Numbered from the stretch's first letter, positions 7,533 to 14,770 are shown. The stretch: 21,828 nt of DNA from a virus (IMGVR_UViG_3300007734_000467:1-21828), one strand, 5' to 3'. Translations and numbers: made by a program. The notes: a model not told the origin generated them from the sequence alone.

Positions 7533-10500
7533 ATGGCAAATCAATTACAGATTACTGGGGACACCAAGGTCAAGAGTTTAAGTGGGGTTTTAACAGGCAC
7601 AAGTGGTTTAGTAGGTTCAGTTCCACTCGGTGCAGCCAATGGTGTGGCAACCCTTGATAGTGGTGGTAAAGTACCTGTATCTCAATTACCTTCATCGGTA
7701 GTAACTTATTTGGGTACTTGGAACGCTGCTACGAATACTCCAACCTTAACGAATGGTGTAGGGGATGCAGGGGATATGTATATATGTAATGTTGCAGGAA
7801 CTGTGAACTTCGGTGCTGGTCCTGTTACTTTTGCAGTAGGGGATTGGGTGTTATACGGAAGTGGAACTTGGCAAAAATCAAACGGACAAAATGGAACAGT
7901 TACTTCAGTAGGTGCTTCTATTACAGGAAATGCTATTGGGTTAACAGGTTCTCCGATAACTACGGCAGGAACTTTAGCTTTTGCCTTTGCAGGTACTTCA
8001 GGTCAATATGTGAATGGTGCAGGAAATTTGACCACATTTCCGACTTTAATTACGAGCATAGGTTTATCTATGCCAAGTGCATTTAGTGTCGCTAATTCGC
8101 CTCTAACGGCTAATGGGAGCATAAATGTAACAGGTGCAGGAACTGTATCTCAATACATAGATGGAACAGGTGCTTTACAAACTTTTCCTGCTTTAACAGG
8201 GTATGTACCTTATACAGGTGCAACTACCGATGTGGATTTAGGAACGCACGTTTTAAACGCACAAGCATTACACGTTAAGGGAACGGCAGGAGCAGGTCAT
8301 TTAGGGTTAAAACATCAAACGGCAAGCCCAACAGGTAGTGCGAATGAAAGTTTAATCTTTGCGGATGTTAATGGTAATTTAGGATGGTTAAACGGAAACT
8401 TATATTTAACGACTTTAGTTTCTAATGCAAACACCGCTAATAGAAGTTATACTTTTCCTAATGCAAGTGGAACTTTGGCTTTAACAAGCGATATATCTTA
8501 TCCTGTTACTTCGGTATTCGGTAGAACAGGAGCAGTAGTTGCAACTAGCGGTGATTATACAACTGCACAAGTTACCGAAAGTGGTAACCTTTACTTTACT
8601 GATTCAAGGGCAAGATTAGCTTTATCATTTGTTGCAGGTAGTGGTGCTTATAATTCTACAACAGGAGTTATAACGATACCTACAAATAACAATCAAATTA
8701 CTAATGGTGCAGGATATACCACTAATGTAGGTACAGTTACAAGCGTGGCTGCAACAGGTGGCACAGGAATATCAATAACAGGTAGCCCAATTACTACAAG
8801 TGGCACAATAACAATTACTAATACTGCACCTGACCAAACAGTTGCTATAACTGCAAGTACAGGAATTAGTGTAACAGGAACTTATCCAAACTTTACTATA
8901 ACAAATACAAGTCCTTCAAGTGGGGGAACAGTTACATCGGTAGCTGCTTTAACAATAGGAACAAGCGGAACGGATTTAAGTTCAAGTGTTGCAAATAGTA
9001 CAACAACTCCTGTAATTACTTTAAATGTACCTACTGCGAGTGCAACAAATAGAGGTGCATTATCAAGTGCGGATTGGACAACATTTAACAATAAGCAGGG
9101 AGCAATAACATTAACTACAACAGGAACAAGTGGTGCTGCGACATTTAGTGCAAACACTTTAAATATTCCTAACTATGCTCCCGATTTAAGTGGTTATGTA
9201 ACATTAGCTACAACTCAAACGATTAGTGGTGCAAAGACTTTTACTAATAATGTTACGATAAGACCAACAAGTGGTTATAATGCTTATTTTCAAACAAGCG
9301 GTACTGCATTAAGAATAAATTATTTAAACGATGCTTTATCTGCAAATGTAAGTGCAGCATATAGGGCAACTGATTTTGTTTGGCAAAAGGGGGATGGAAC
9401 TGATGTATTAAAATTAGATTCAACAGGCAATTTAGGTTTAGGTGTTACACCGAGTGCGTGGGGTTCTGGATATAGTGCAATACAAAATAAAGTTACAAGT
9501 TGGTTTGCCACATCTTCAAGAGATGCAAATTTTGGTACAAATGTTTTTGTAAACACTTCAGGTAATTATGCTTATATAGAAACTGCGATTGCATCATTAT
9601 ATACACAATATCAAGGACAACATTCTTGGCAAACCGCTCCTTCAGGTACGGCAGGTGCAGCTATTACTTTCACCCAAGCTATGACCTTAACGGCAGCAGG
9701 TAGATTACTTTTAGGAACTACTACTGAATCAACATACTTGCTAGATGTAAACGGAACGGGTAGGTTTAGTGGGAATGTTGTTTTAAGTGGTAGTGATTCA
9801 AGGTTTAATGGTGGTGATTCGGTTGGTAGATTAATTTTATCAAATTCAAATACAACTACTTACATAGGATTGTATGGTGCAACACATCCAACAATACCTT
9901 ATGTAATGTCATTTGTAGTAAATAGTGCTGCTGCTTTAACCATAGCCTCAACAGGTGCAGCTACATTTAGTTCAAGTGTAACAACAGGGGGTGATATAAA
10001 TGCAAATACATCAACCGCAGCATTAAAAGTATATGGATATCAAGTAGCCAAATATTCTTACTTTGGATATTCATCAGGTTATCCTGGAGTAATAATTGGT
10101 AGTTCGGGTTCTCAATCTTTATTTTTTAACGTTGATGTAAGTGCTAATCCAAGTGGAGCATTTAGCGGTAATGGTAGTGAATATGTATGGAGAAATTCAG
10201 GTACATTCTTAACACCTAATGCTTCAAATAATGGTTATAATAAATTATTTGATTGGGGTACAAGTGGTCAAATGACAATATATAATGCAGCTACATTTAG
10301 TTCAAGTGTAACGGCAACAAGTGGAGTAATAGAAAGTGGTGGTTTAAATATAAAAGGAACAGGTGCAACTGCTAAACCTGATATGTTAAGATTATCTAAT
10401 GCTTCAGCAGGTGCTTATTATTGGGATATTTGGAGAGATAATACAACAGGATATTTAAACTTTGGTGGTGCAACAGGTGGAAGTGTTTCTACATTTTTAA

Positions 10501-10934
10501 CAATAAAAGATGTTTCAGGCAATGTAGGTATAGGTACTACAAGTCCTTCTGATTTATTAGATATTTATGCAAGTTCAGGAACTCCTGCTATTAGATTATC
10601 AGGAGCAGGAGCAGGAACAAATACATATAGAATTACAGGTCAATTAGTAGGTGTAAGTAATACAGGATTTGGAATATACGATAGTACAAATTCTACTTAT
10701 AGATTAGTAATAACAGGAACAGGCAATGTATTAATAGGAACTACTACTGATGATGGAACTAAATTAAGAGTAAATGGAGCAATCAAAACTGCTGGGTTTG
10801 GCTCTACAACGGCAAGAACTTGGAAACTTGGAGAATTAGTAACGGCAACTGTAATAGGAGTAAATACAACAGGATATTTAACTGTTGAAGTAAACGGAAC
10901 ACAATATAATTTAGCATTAGCAAATTTGGCTTAA
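7533..10934 (+). CDS. Tail fibre / receptor-binding protein
   Basis: This 1133-residue protein has a repetitive Gly/Ser/Thr/Asn-rich composition typical of trimeric phage fibres. GTVTSV units occur near residues 120, 400 and 464, each followed by T-G-S-P-I-T-T-[AS]-G-T. Bead-like G-[NR]-[VL]-x-[IL]-G-[TV]-T units occur near 631, 722, 995 and 1063, often followed by LLDVNG or KLRVNG. ATFSSSVT occurs twice (about 809 and 919). A segment near residue 220 (YVPYTGATTDVDLG) is common in phage fibres. No intramolecular chaperone (S74) Ser-Lys motif is evident, and the C-terminus ends in a short beta segment (YLTVEVNGTQYNLALANL). It should recognise the host surface. Confidence 0.82.
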   Translation: MANQLQITGDTKVKSLSGVLTGTSGLVGSVPLGAANGVATLDSGGKVPVSQLPSSVVTYLGTWNAATNTPTLTNGVGDAGDMYICNVAGTVNFGAGPVTFAVGDWVLYGSGTWQKSNGQNGTVTSVGASITGNAIGLTGSPITTAGTLAFAFAGTSGQYVNGAGNLTTFPTLITSIGLSMPSAFSVANSPLTANGSINVTGAGTVSQYIDGTGALQTFPALTGYVPYTGATTDVDLGTHVLNAQALHVKGTAGAGHLGLKHQTASPTGSANESLIFADVNGNLGWLNGNLYLTTLVSNANTANRSYTFPNASGTLALTSDISYPVTSVFGRTGAVVATSGDYTTAQVTESGNLYFTDSRARLALSFVAGSGAYNSTTGVITIPTNNNQITNGAGYTTNVGTVTSVAATGGTGISITGSPITTSGTITITNTAPDQTVAITASTGISVTGTYPNFTITNTSPSSGGTVTSVAALTIGTSGTDLSSSVANSTTTPVITLNVPTASATNRGALSSADWTTFNNKQGAITLTTTGTSGAATFSANTLNIPNYAPDLSGYVTLATTQTISGAKTFTNNVTIRPTSGYNAYFQTSGTALRINYLNDALSANVSAAYRATDFVWQKGDGTDVLKLDSTGNLGLGVTPSAWGSGYSAIQNKVTSWFATSSRDANFGTNVFVNTSGNYAYIETAIASLYTQYQGQHSWQTAPSGTAGAAITFTQAMTLTAAGRLLLGTTTESTYLLDVNGTGRFSGNVVLSGSDSRFNGGDSVGRLILSNSNTTTYIGLYGATHPTIPYVMSFVVNSAAALTIASTGAATFSSSVTTGGDINANTSTAALKVYGYQVAKYSYFGYSSGYPGVIIGSSGSQSLFFNVDVSANPSGAFSGNGSEYVWRNSGTFLTPNASNNGYNKLFDWGTSGQMTIYNAATFSSSVTATSGVIESGGLNIKGTGATAKPDMLRLSNASAGAYYWDIWRDNTTGYLNFGGATGGSVSTFLTIKDVSGNVGIGTTSPSDLLDIYASSGTPAIRLSGAGAGTNTYRITGQLVGVSNTGFGIYDSTNSTYRLVITGTGNVLIGTTTDDGTKLRVNGAIKTAGFGSTTARTWKLGELVTATVIGVNTTGYLTVEVNGTQYNLALANLA
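9956..9982 (+). repeat. 27-bp direct repeat, copy 1 (copy 2 at 10286-10312)
   Basis: The two stretches are identical over 27 bases, begin TGCAGCTACATTTAG, lie exactly 330 bp (110 codons) apart in the same frame and encode AATFSSSVT. Identity at the third codon positions means recent duplication or recombination within the fibre gene. Confidence 0.8.
10286..10312 (+). repeat. 27-bp direct repeat, copy 2
   Basis: Second copy of the in-frame fibre repeat; see 9956-9982. Recombination between the two would remove 110 residues while keeping the frame. Confidence 0.8.
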
Positions 10935-10952
10935 CAATTTAAAAAAATAAAA

Positions 10953-11237
10953 ATGAAACAAATCAACCCAGTTACAAGTTGGATAAATGGACAATCCGTT
11001 CAAGCAACTATTTTAAACGCCTATGCTATTAATGTAGCATTAGGAGTATCAGCAAATTTTTACTATGCTCTTTTAGATGAGAATTTAGGAATGGTAGCAC
11101 AAGGTAATTTAACAATGACAGGCGAAGCATACACACAATGGACTGTGGATTCTTATGCTTGGGATTGGATTGCTGAGCAACTTAACCTTACAATCGTAGG
11201 CGATTATGTACCTCCTGTTGCTGAAGTAACCGAATAG
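10953..11237 (+). CDS. Hypothetical protein downstream of tail fibre
   Basis: This 94-residue protein has a beta-rich pattern: VTSWINGQSVQATILNAYAINV, then FYYALLDENLGMVAQGNLTMTGEAY, then WDWIAEQLNLTIV and an acidic Pro/Val end. Small proteins of this kind often follow fibre genes in Bacteroidetes phages; they may be fibre-associated or assembly factors. I do not recognise a named family. Start is ATG 10953 after an A-rich leader (10936-10952). It shares the late transcription unit with the fibre. Confidence 0.6.
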   Translation: MKQINPVTSWINGQSVQATILNAYAINVALGVSANFYYALLDENLGMVAQGNLTMTGEAYTQWTVDSYAWDWIAEQLNLTIVGDYVPPVAEVTE

Positions 11238-11248
11238 TCCTAATTTTG
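11218..11248 (+). promoter_or_regulatory. Bacteroidetes-type promoter (TTG-N20-TAATTTTG)
   Basis: TTG at 11218-11220 and TAATTTTG at 11241-11248 are 20 bases apart, within the usual spacing for -33/-7 elements of Bacteroidetes sigma factor. Transcription would begin just before the ATG at 11263. It may give the post-fibre and lysis genes their own promoter. Confidence 0.45.
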
Positions 11249-11262
11249 GCAAAACCAATATT

Positions 11263-11496
11263 ATGAAAACAGCAATGCAAGAGTTAATGCAAATAATTGA
11301 TATTAAATCAATGGTGCATAATGACAAAGAAGTATTAATGATATTATCCAATTTAAAAGCCCACGCTATTGGCTTACTTGAAAAAGAAAAAGAGCAGATA
11401 ATGACTGCTTATGGTCAAGGTTTATTTGGAGAAGAAACAACTCATTCAATATCAGCATACGCAAAACAATACTACAACCAAACCTATAACAATTAA
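11263..11496 (+). CDS. Small conserved phage protein (MKTA...EKEQI family), late copy
   Basis: This 77-residue protein has the layout MKTAMQEL, a helix, LLEKEKEQIMTAYGQGL, then YYNQTYNN. The pattern EKEQI-x-x-AY-x-x-GL followed by YY-x-x-T-[YF]-N is familiar from many Flavobacterium-type phages and prophages; function unknown. A second member is encoded on the opposite strand at 17154-17417 in the early module. It is probably cytoplasmic, helical and soluble. The gene is preceded by a plausible own promoter (11218-11248). Confidence 0.6.
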   Translation: MKTAMQELMQIIDIKSMVHNDKEVLMILSNLKAHAIGLLEKEKEQIMTAYGQGLFGEETTHSISAYAKQYYNQTYNN

Positions 11497-11498
11497 CC

Positions 11499-11506
11499 TA
11501 TATTTG
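11499..11506 (+). promoter_or_regulatory. TAnnTTTG -7-like element
   Basis: TATATTTG lies in the short gap between 11496 and the ATG at 11525. It matches the -7 consensus, but no TTG is seen at -33. Weak support. Confidence 0.35.
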
Positions 11507-11524
11507 TAAAAAATAAACCACAAT

Positions 11525-11911
11525 ATGAAGTACAATCAACTCAACACCCTAGTCGCATCAATTAATGCGGTTATTGGTAATCAGGAAACAAAAGTTCAAA
11601 AGAAACTATTTAAGATTTATGAAAAAGTCAAATCCCACCACGAAAGCTATCAAGCCCAAGTTGAAGAACTCCGCCTTGATAACGCATCAACCGATGACAA
11701 AGACATTCTTTTATTGGATGAAAAAAATGGCTACAAGTTTACTAAAGAAGCTATCAAGAAGCTAACTGCTCAGGTAACTGAATTAGGAAACAAAGAGTTT
11801 GATTTTGCTCCTATTCCTGTAATTAACACACAAGGATTAGAAAACTTTACATTCTTAGAAGATTGGGTTAATGGAATCACATTTGTTAAAGAAGAAGAAG
11901 AAGAATTGTAA
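11525..11911 (+). CDS. Hypothetical helical protein upstream of lysis cassette
   Basis: This 128-residue protein is mostly helical: residues 1-55 carry regular hydrophobic spacing with many Lys/Gln/Glu, residues 75-90 form a second helix, and residues 92-118 contain FDFAPIPVINTQGLENFTFLEDWVNGITF. It ends in EEEEEL. No known family is recognised. Its stop overlaps the next ATG (TAATG), so it is translated together with the membrane protein that follows. Confidence 0.6.
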   Translation: MKYNQLNTLVASINAVIGNQETKVQKKLFKIYEKVKSHHESYQAQVEELRLDNASTDDKDILLLDEKNGYKFTKEAIKKLTAQVTELGNKEFDFAPIPVINTQGLENFTFLEDWVNGITFVKEEEEEL

Positions 11912-12501
11912 TGTCGTTCGTTAAGAACAATATCTTATTCATAGCCATAATGCTTTTAGTGTTGTGGCTATATTTTTTGCTTAAACCTAAGCAAGTAGAC
12001 ACTCCTTTTGATCCATCTAAATACAAAAAAGTAGTTACTATTCACGATACTATGTACAAAAATATGTACATAAATATGTACAAAAAAGGAGATTCTATCC
12101 CTTATAAAGTTTTAGATACCATTTATACGCATATATCCGATACGATACGCATTGTATCCGATTATAACCAAGTAAAGGCTTATTCTGACACTATTAAGAA
12201 AGATTCTAATATCTTTGTCATAGATGATACTATCAGTCAAAATAGGATCATTTCAAGGGGGTTTAAAGCCAAAATAACCGAAAAAACCATCTTAACTAAA
12301 GAGTTCTACGCTGAAAAACCTAGGTATACCCTTTTTTGGGGTATTAGAGGCGATTTTAGACCATCTAATGGCTTGGAAGTACTAAGTCCTTCCTTGATGC
12401 TAAATGCCAAAAATAAGGCTCTAATAGGCTTTAGTGTAGATATTAGTAAAAATTATAATGTTGGCTACTCAGGTAGCATATATTTAAAGTTAGGAAAATG
12501 A
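11911..12501 (+). CDS. Membrane-anchored spanin-like protein
   Basis: This 196-residue protein has one N-terminal membrane segment (residues about 7-24, ILFIAIMLLVLWLYFLL) followed by a long periplasmic part. That part contains repeated D-T-I/M-Y and S-D-T-I units (residues 46-92), then KITEKTILTKEFYAEKPRY and a beta-rich C-terminus (LFWGIRGDF ... GYSGSIYLKLG). The layout resembles the DUF6808-like proteins of Bacteroidetes phages and would suit a spanin: an inner-membrane anchor, a stalk and an outer-membrane-interacting end. Position just before holin-like genes and the endolysin supports a lysis role. No lipobox is visible. The call is an inference. Confidence 0.5.
   Translation: MSFVKNNILFIAIMLLVLWLYFLLKPKQVDTPFDPSKYKKVVTIHDTMYKNMYINMYKKGDSIPYKVLDTIYTHISDTIRIVSDYNQVKAYSDTIKKDSNIFVIDDTISQNRIISRGFKAKITEKTILTKEFYAEKPRYTLFWGIRGDFRPSNGLEVLSPSLMLNAKNKALIGFSVDISKNYNVGYSGSIYLKLGK
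12052..12087 (+). repeat. Three tandem 12-bp repeats (ATGTACAwAAAw)
   Basis: ATGTACAAAAAT, ATGTACATAAAT and ATGTACAAAAAA follow one another and encode MYKN-MYIN-MYKK in the stalk of the spanin-like protein. Each carries the 6-bp palindrome TGTACA. Confidence 0.85.
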
Positions 12502-12716
12502 TGCAGTTTATTAAGAAAATGATTTCAAATGACAAGGAGGTATCCTCTAAAAGAGTAGCAGGATTATTCGCCTTATTGAATGGTGTAGTGTTAGCTTATT
12601 TGTCTATTAAGTACGATATTAAAGAGTGGTCATTTAATGGCTTACTTACTTTCTCAGGGGTTGCCTTGGGTTTAACAACAATTAATCAAATCTTTGAAAA
12701 AAAACCTGATGCATAA
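12498..12716 (+). CDS. Holin-like small membrane protein
   Basis: This 72-residue protein has a basic N-terminus (MMQFIKKMISNDKEVSSKR), then two hydrophobic segments (about 20-38 VAGLFALLNGVVLAYLS and about 48-64 FNGLLTFSGVALGLTTI) and a charged C-terminus. Size, two membrane segments and position between a spanin-like gene and the M15 endolysin fit a class II-type holin. It overlaps the previous stop (ATGA). Small holins share little sequence, so the role is inferred from context. Confidence 0.55.
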   Translation: MMQFIKKMISNDKEVSSKRVAGLFALLNGVVLAYLSIKYDIKEWSFNGLLTFSGVALGLTTINQIFEKKPDA

Positions 12717-12936
12717 TATTACAGATTCTACTGAAATATCTTCAGTTGGTGTAGCTTCCACAGCTATCTCTTGGTTATCGTTTATGGAAGTGGTTAAGGT
12801 AAGTCCTTATACTCAATTAATCGTGAATATTCTTTCCATAATTTGGTTGTCATTACAAATCTATAATTTCGTAAAGACAAAATTGATTAGCAAGTCAACT
12901 AAAAATAGAAAGAATGCAAATCACAACTCACTTTAG
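12709..12936 (+). CDS. Second small membrane protein of the lysis cassette
   Basis: Reading from ATG 12709 gives 75 residues beginning MHNITDSTEIS; an in-frame TTG at 12694 is a less likely start. There are two hydrophobic stretches (about 15-27 VASTAISWLSFME and about 34-52 TQLIVNILSIIWLSLQIYNF) and a basic tail rich in Lys/Asn/Ser. It overlaps the holin-like gene by 8 bases and the endolysin gene by 23 bases. It could be an antiholin or second holin; Bacteroidetes phages often carry such pairs. The assignment is by context. Confidence 0.5.
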   Translation: MHNITDSTEISSVGVASTAISWLSFMEVVKVSPYTQLIVNILSIIWLSLQIYNFVKTKLISKSTKNRKNANHNSL

Positions 12937-13372
12937 CCTAGCAGAGTTTACTCGTTCTGAATCTGCTAAAAGACATGGAGTATCTAATGATCCGACTCCT
13001 GAGCATCTAATGAATATTACAGTTTTATGTAACCAGGTATTAGAGCCTGTAAGAGTTAAGTTCGGTCCACTAAACATTTCTAGTGGATATAGAAGCAAAG
13101 TATTAAACCATTATATAGGAGGAGCATTAAGCTCACAACATTGTGAAGGCAAAGCTGCTGACATTGACCAGGATGATATGCCTAACTCTAGCAACGTAGA
13201 AATATTCCATTTTATCAAAAATAACCTTGAGTTCGACCAATTAATTTGGGAGATGGGAGATACAAGTAAACCTGATTGGGTTCATGTATCTTATAATGAT
13301 GGTAAGAATAGAAAACAAGTATTGAGAGCTTTAAAGGTAAATGGAAAAACAGTTTACTCTGCATTCAAATAA
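12914..13372 (+). CDS. Endolysin, peptidase M15 (D-Ala-D-Ala carboxypeptidase-like)
   Basis: This 152-residue protein carries the zinc-peptidase signature of the M15 family: SGYRS (57-61), S-Q-H-C-E-G-K-A-A-D (residues 74-83) with ligands His76 and Asp83, and D-W-V-H-V-S (121-126) with ligand His124. It would cleave peptide cross-links or stems of peptidoglycan. There is no signal peptide, so export must depend on the holin-like proteins just upstream. Length is normal for the single-domain phage form; no cell-wall-binding domain is present. The ATG overlaps the upstream gene by 23 bases. Confidence 0.88.
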   Translation: MQITTHFSLAEFTRSESAKRHGVSNDPTPEHLMNITVLCNQVLEPVRVKFGPLNISSGYRSKVLNHYIGGALSSQHCEGKAADIDQDDMPNSSNVEIFHFIKNNLEFDQLIWEMGDTSKPDWVHVSYNDGKNRKQVLRALKVNGKTVYSAFK

Positions 13373-13390
13373 CTAACCAACCCAACCAAT

Positions 13391-14098
13391 ATGAGCAAAA
13401 CCAAAAATGTGGGGATCATAGGCGATACCCACTTCCCATTCTGTCATCCTAAATACCTCGATTTTTGTTATGAGGTTTTTAACAAGTTCCAATGTTCTGA
13501 AATAGTCCACATTGGAGATGAGGTAGACAATCACGCTATTTCTTATCACGAAACCAATCCCAATGGAGAATCTGCCTCCAAAGAAGCCCAATTAGCCCTA
13601 CAACAATTAAATGTTTGGTACAAGCGTTTTCCTAATGTAAAAGTCTGCATAGGTAACCATAGTGCCCTACACAAAAGAAAAGCCATTACAAGCGGTTTGC
13701 CGAGCCGTTTTATTAAATCCTATGAAGATGCTTGGGAAGCTCCTAGAGGCTGGAAATGGGCTTTAGAATGGGAAATGGATGGGGTTTTATATACCCATGG
13801 TACAGGTTCATCAGGACAAGCAGGAGCTATTAATAGAGCAAGAGATTGTAGGCAATCTACTGTTATAGGTCATATTCACTCCTTTGGGGGAGTTTTGTAC
13901 TCCTCAAGTGATAAGGATATGATATTCGGTATGAACGTAGGTTGTGGCATCGATATTAATGCTTATGCAATGGAATATTCACGACCTTTCCCCAAAAGAC
14001 CAACACTTGGCTGCGGAGTGGTTTTAGATAGCGGAAGAATTGCTATATTCGTACCCATGCCACTAGGCAGCAAGATAATTAGGTTACCCAAAAAATAG
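13391..14098 (+). CDS. Calcineurin-like metallophosphoesterase
   Basis: This 235-residue protein shows the full metal-binding set: G-D-T-H (11-14), G-D-E-V-D (42-46), G-N-H (88-90), T-H-G (135-137) and G-H-I-H (160-163). Enzymes of this fold hydrolyse phosphomonoesters or phosphodiesters, including nucleic acids and nucleotides; the substrate here cannot be read from sequence. It stands apart from replication genes, just after the endolysin, with an A/C-rich leader (13373-13390). A late-expressed nuclease/phosphatase acting in packaging, host nucleotide handling or defence evasion is possible but unproven. Confidence 0.85.
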   Translation: MSKTKNVGIIGDTHFPFCHPKYLDFCYEVFNKFQCSEIVHIGDEVDNHAISYHETNPNGESASKEAQLALQQLNVWYKRFPNVKVCIGNHSALHKRKAITSGLPSRFIKSYEDAWEAPRGWKWALEWEMDGVLYTHGTGSSGQAGAINRARDCRQSTVIGHIHSFGGVLYSSSDKDMIFGMNVGCGIDINAYAMEYSRPFPKRPTLGCGVVLDSGRIAIFVPMPLGSKIIRLPKK

Positions 14099-14130
14099 AT
14101 CATAGTTAGTAAACACAAGAGTGTGTATTG

Positions 14131-14145
14131 TATTGATAATCAATA
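14131..14145. promoter_or_regulatory. 15-bp perfect palindrome, possible operator
   Basis: TATTGAT-A-ATCAATA is a perfect inverted repeat with one central base in the 92-bp gap after the phosphoesterase gene, about 37 bp upstream of a TAAATTTG element. Symmetry and position suit a repressor or activator site; its AT-only arms also allow chance. Confidence 0.3.
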
Positions 14146-14181
14146 TGGTATGCACTTTTTATTTCTATAACAATTAAAATG

Positions 14182-14189
14182 TAAATTTG
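14182..14189 (+). promoter_or_regulatory. TAnnTTTG -7-like element at a start codon
   Basis: TAAATTTG ends one base before the ATG at 14191. If active, the transcript would begin at or after that ATG, so it would serve the gene starting near 14315 or 14321, or the ATG would be read leaderlessly. No -33 TTG is seen. Confidence 0.3.
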
Positions 14190-14190
14190 T

Positions 14191-14349
14191 ATGAGCAATC
14201 AACAACCTGACGAAGTAATCAAAAGTTTGAAGTTAGAACAAAGAATCCTAGAACAACGATTAAACGAGGTCATGATGAAGCTGAGATTAATCATTATAAA
14301 AGAAAGTGCTAAAGATGTTAATGCACATCGTACAATTAACAGAAGATGA
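14191..14349 (+). CDS. Small helical protein (52 aa)
   Basis: This short ORF reads MSNQQPDEVIKSLKLEQRIL and continues through a single predicted helix with Leu/Ile at heptad-like spacing (residues 8-37), ending HRTINRR. It suggests a short coiled coil and no membrane segment. It overlaps the next gene by about 30 bases, which is the packing style of this genome. No family is recognised; confidence is moderate because of its size. Confidence 0.5.
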   Translation: MSNQQPDEVIKSLKLEQRILEQRLNEVMMKLRLIIIKESAKDVNAHRTINRR

Positions 14350-14581
14350 TAGCTATGAGTATGGCGATGGTGTTGAGCAAACCAATGCTCACATTAATAT
14401 TAATTTAGTGGAGTCTGTTACAGATGATGATGAATACGAAGATAGATGCTTTGTATATATGCAATCCCAAGACTACTTCTACATAAACGAGAGTTCAGAT
14501 TCATTTATAACTAGGTATCAGGCTATGCTTTACGGAAGTATCCTTACCAAGTTTTACGATAATACAAATAGGCAATCATAA
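14315..14581 (+). CDS. Small acidic hypothetical protein
   Basis: Starts at ATG 14315 or ATG 14321 (MHIVQLTEDD) are preferred over the GTG at 14306. The product of 86-88 residues is strongly acidic: EDDSYEYGDG, VESVTDDDEYEDR, then a beta/aromatic segment FVYMQSQDYFYINESS and a helix. An acidic small phage protein could mimic DNA or bind a basic partner, but nothing in the sequence proves this. It is the last gene of the + strand operon before the terminator. Confidence 0.55.
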   Translation: MLMHIVQLTEDDSYEYGDGVEQTNAHININLVESVTDDDEYEDRCFVYMQSQDYFYINESSDSFITRYQAMLYGSILTKFYDNTNRQS

Positions 14582-14611
14582 GAAGCTCTCATAGTTGGTG
14601 GTTTTTGGTTT

Positions 14612-14643
14612 ACCTACTCCTTAAAAAAGAGTAGGTTTTTTTT
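14612..14643 (+). terminator. Rho-independent terminator of the late operon
   Basis: Stem ACCTACTC (14612-14619) pairs with GAGTAGGT (14629-14636) around an A-rich 9-nt loop, followed by a run of eight T (14636-14643). It lies 31 bases after the last + strand stop. Confidence 0.88.
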
Positions 14644-14671
14644 GGTAGTTATTTAGTAATTATTACCTTTG
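14641..14671 (+). promoter_or_regulatory. Bacteroidetes-type promoter (TTTG-N19-TACCTTTG)
   Basis: TTTG at 14641-14644 and TACCTTTG at 14664-14671 match both consensus elements with the favoured 19-base spacing. No coding ORF follows before the hairpin at 14707-14730, which points to a small RNA. The -33 box overlaps the T-run of the preceding terminator. Confidence 0.45.
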
Positions 14672-14677
14672 AGTCTT

Positions 14678-14737
14678 GAAGGACATACGCATAATAAAGG
14701 AAAATCAAGCCTAGGTTTCTACCTGGGCTTCTTTATT
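14678..14737 (+). ncRNA. Candidate small RNA between converging operons
   Basis: Predicted from a spaced promoter (14641-14671) and a terminator-like hairpin: AAGCCTAGGT (14707-14716), loop TTCT, ACCTGGGCTT (14721-14730) with one G-U pair, followed by CTTTATTATA. The 5' half (about 14678-14706) is purine-rich and unpaired except for possible CTTGA/TCAAG contact. The hairpin also reads as a weaker terminator on the other strand, so it could simply be a third terminator. Confidence 0.35.
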
Positions 14738-14739
14738 AT

Positions 14740-14770
14740 AAAAAACCCCCACCTTATTTAAGGGTGAGGG
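14740..14770 (-). terminator. Rho-independent terminator of the early operon
   Basis: On the - strand the stem CCCTCACCCTT pairs with AAGGTGGGGG around loop AAAT (with one bulged C and one G-U pair). A run of six T follows (14745-14740). It lies 24 bases after the stop of the last - strand gene. Confidence 0.85.

Noticed and set aside
7844-8086. Second + strand frame inside the fibre gene
   Set aside because: Cys/Arg/Lys/Tyr-rich nonsense composition typical of an out-of-frame shadow.
7890-9000. CRISPR-like periodic repeats in the fibre region
   Set aside because: Repeats are short, imperfect, coding and irregularly spaced; they are fibre protein units, not an array.
8882-9556. Long open frames on the - strand under the tail fibre gene (8882-9157 and 9320-9556)
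   Set aside because: They mirror the repetitive Thr/Ser/Gly codons of the fibre gene, have no leader or family pattern, and lie antisense inside a clear structural gene.
7533-10934. Diversity-generating retroelement target in the fibre gene
   Set aside because: No reverse transcriptase, template repeat or lectin-type variable C-terminus is visible in the window.
12694-12708. TTG start for the second lysis membrane protein
   Set aside because: ATG 12709 is 15 bases downstream, fits the overlap style of the operon, and the extra MKKNL adds nothing recognisable.
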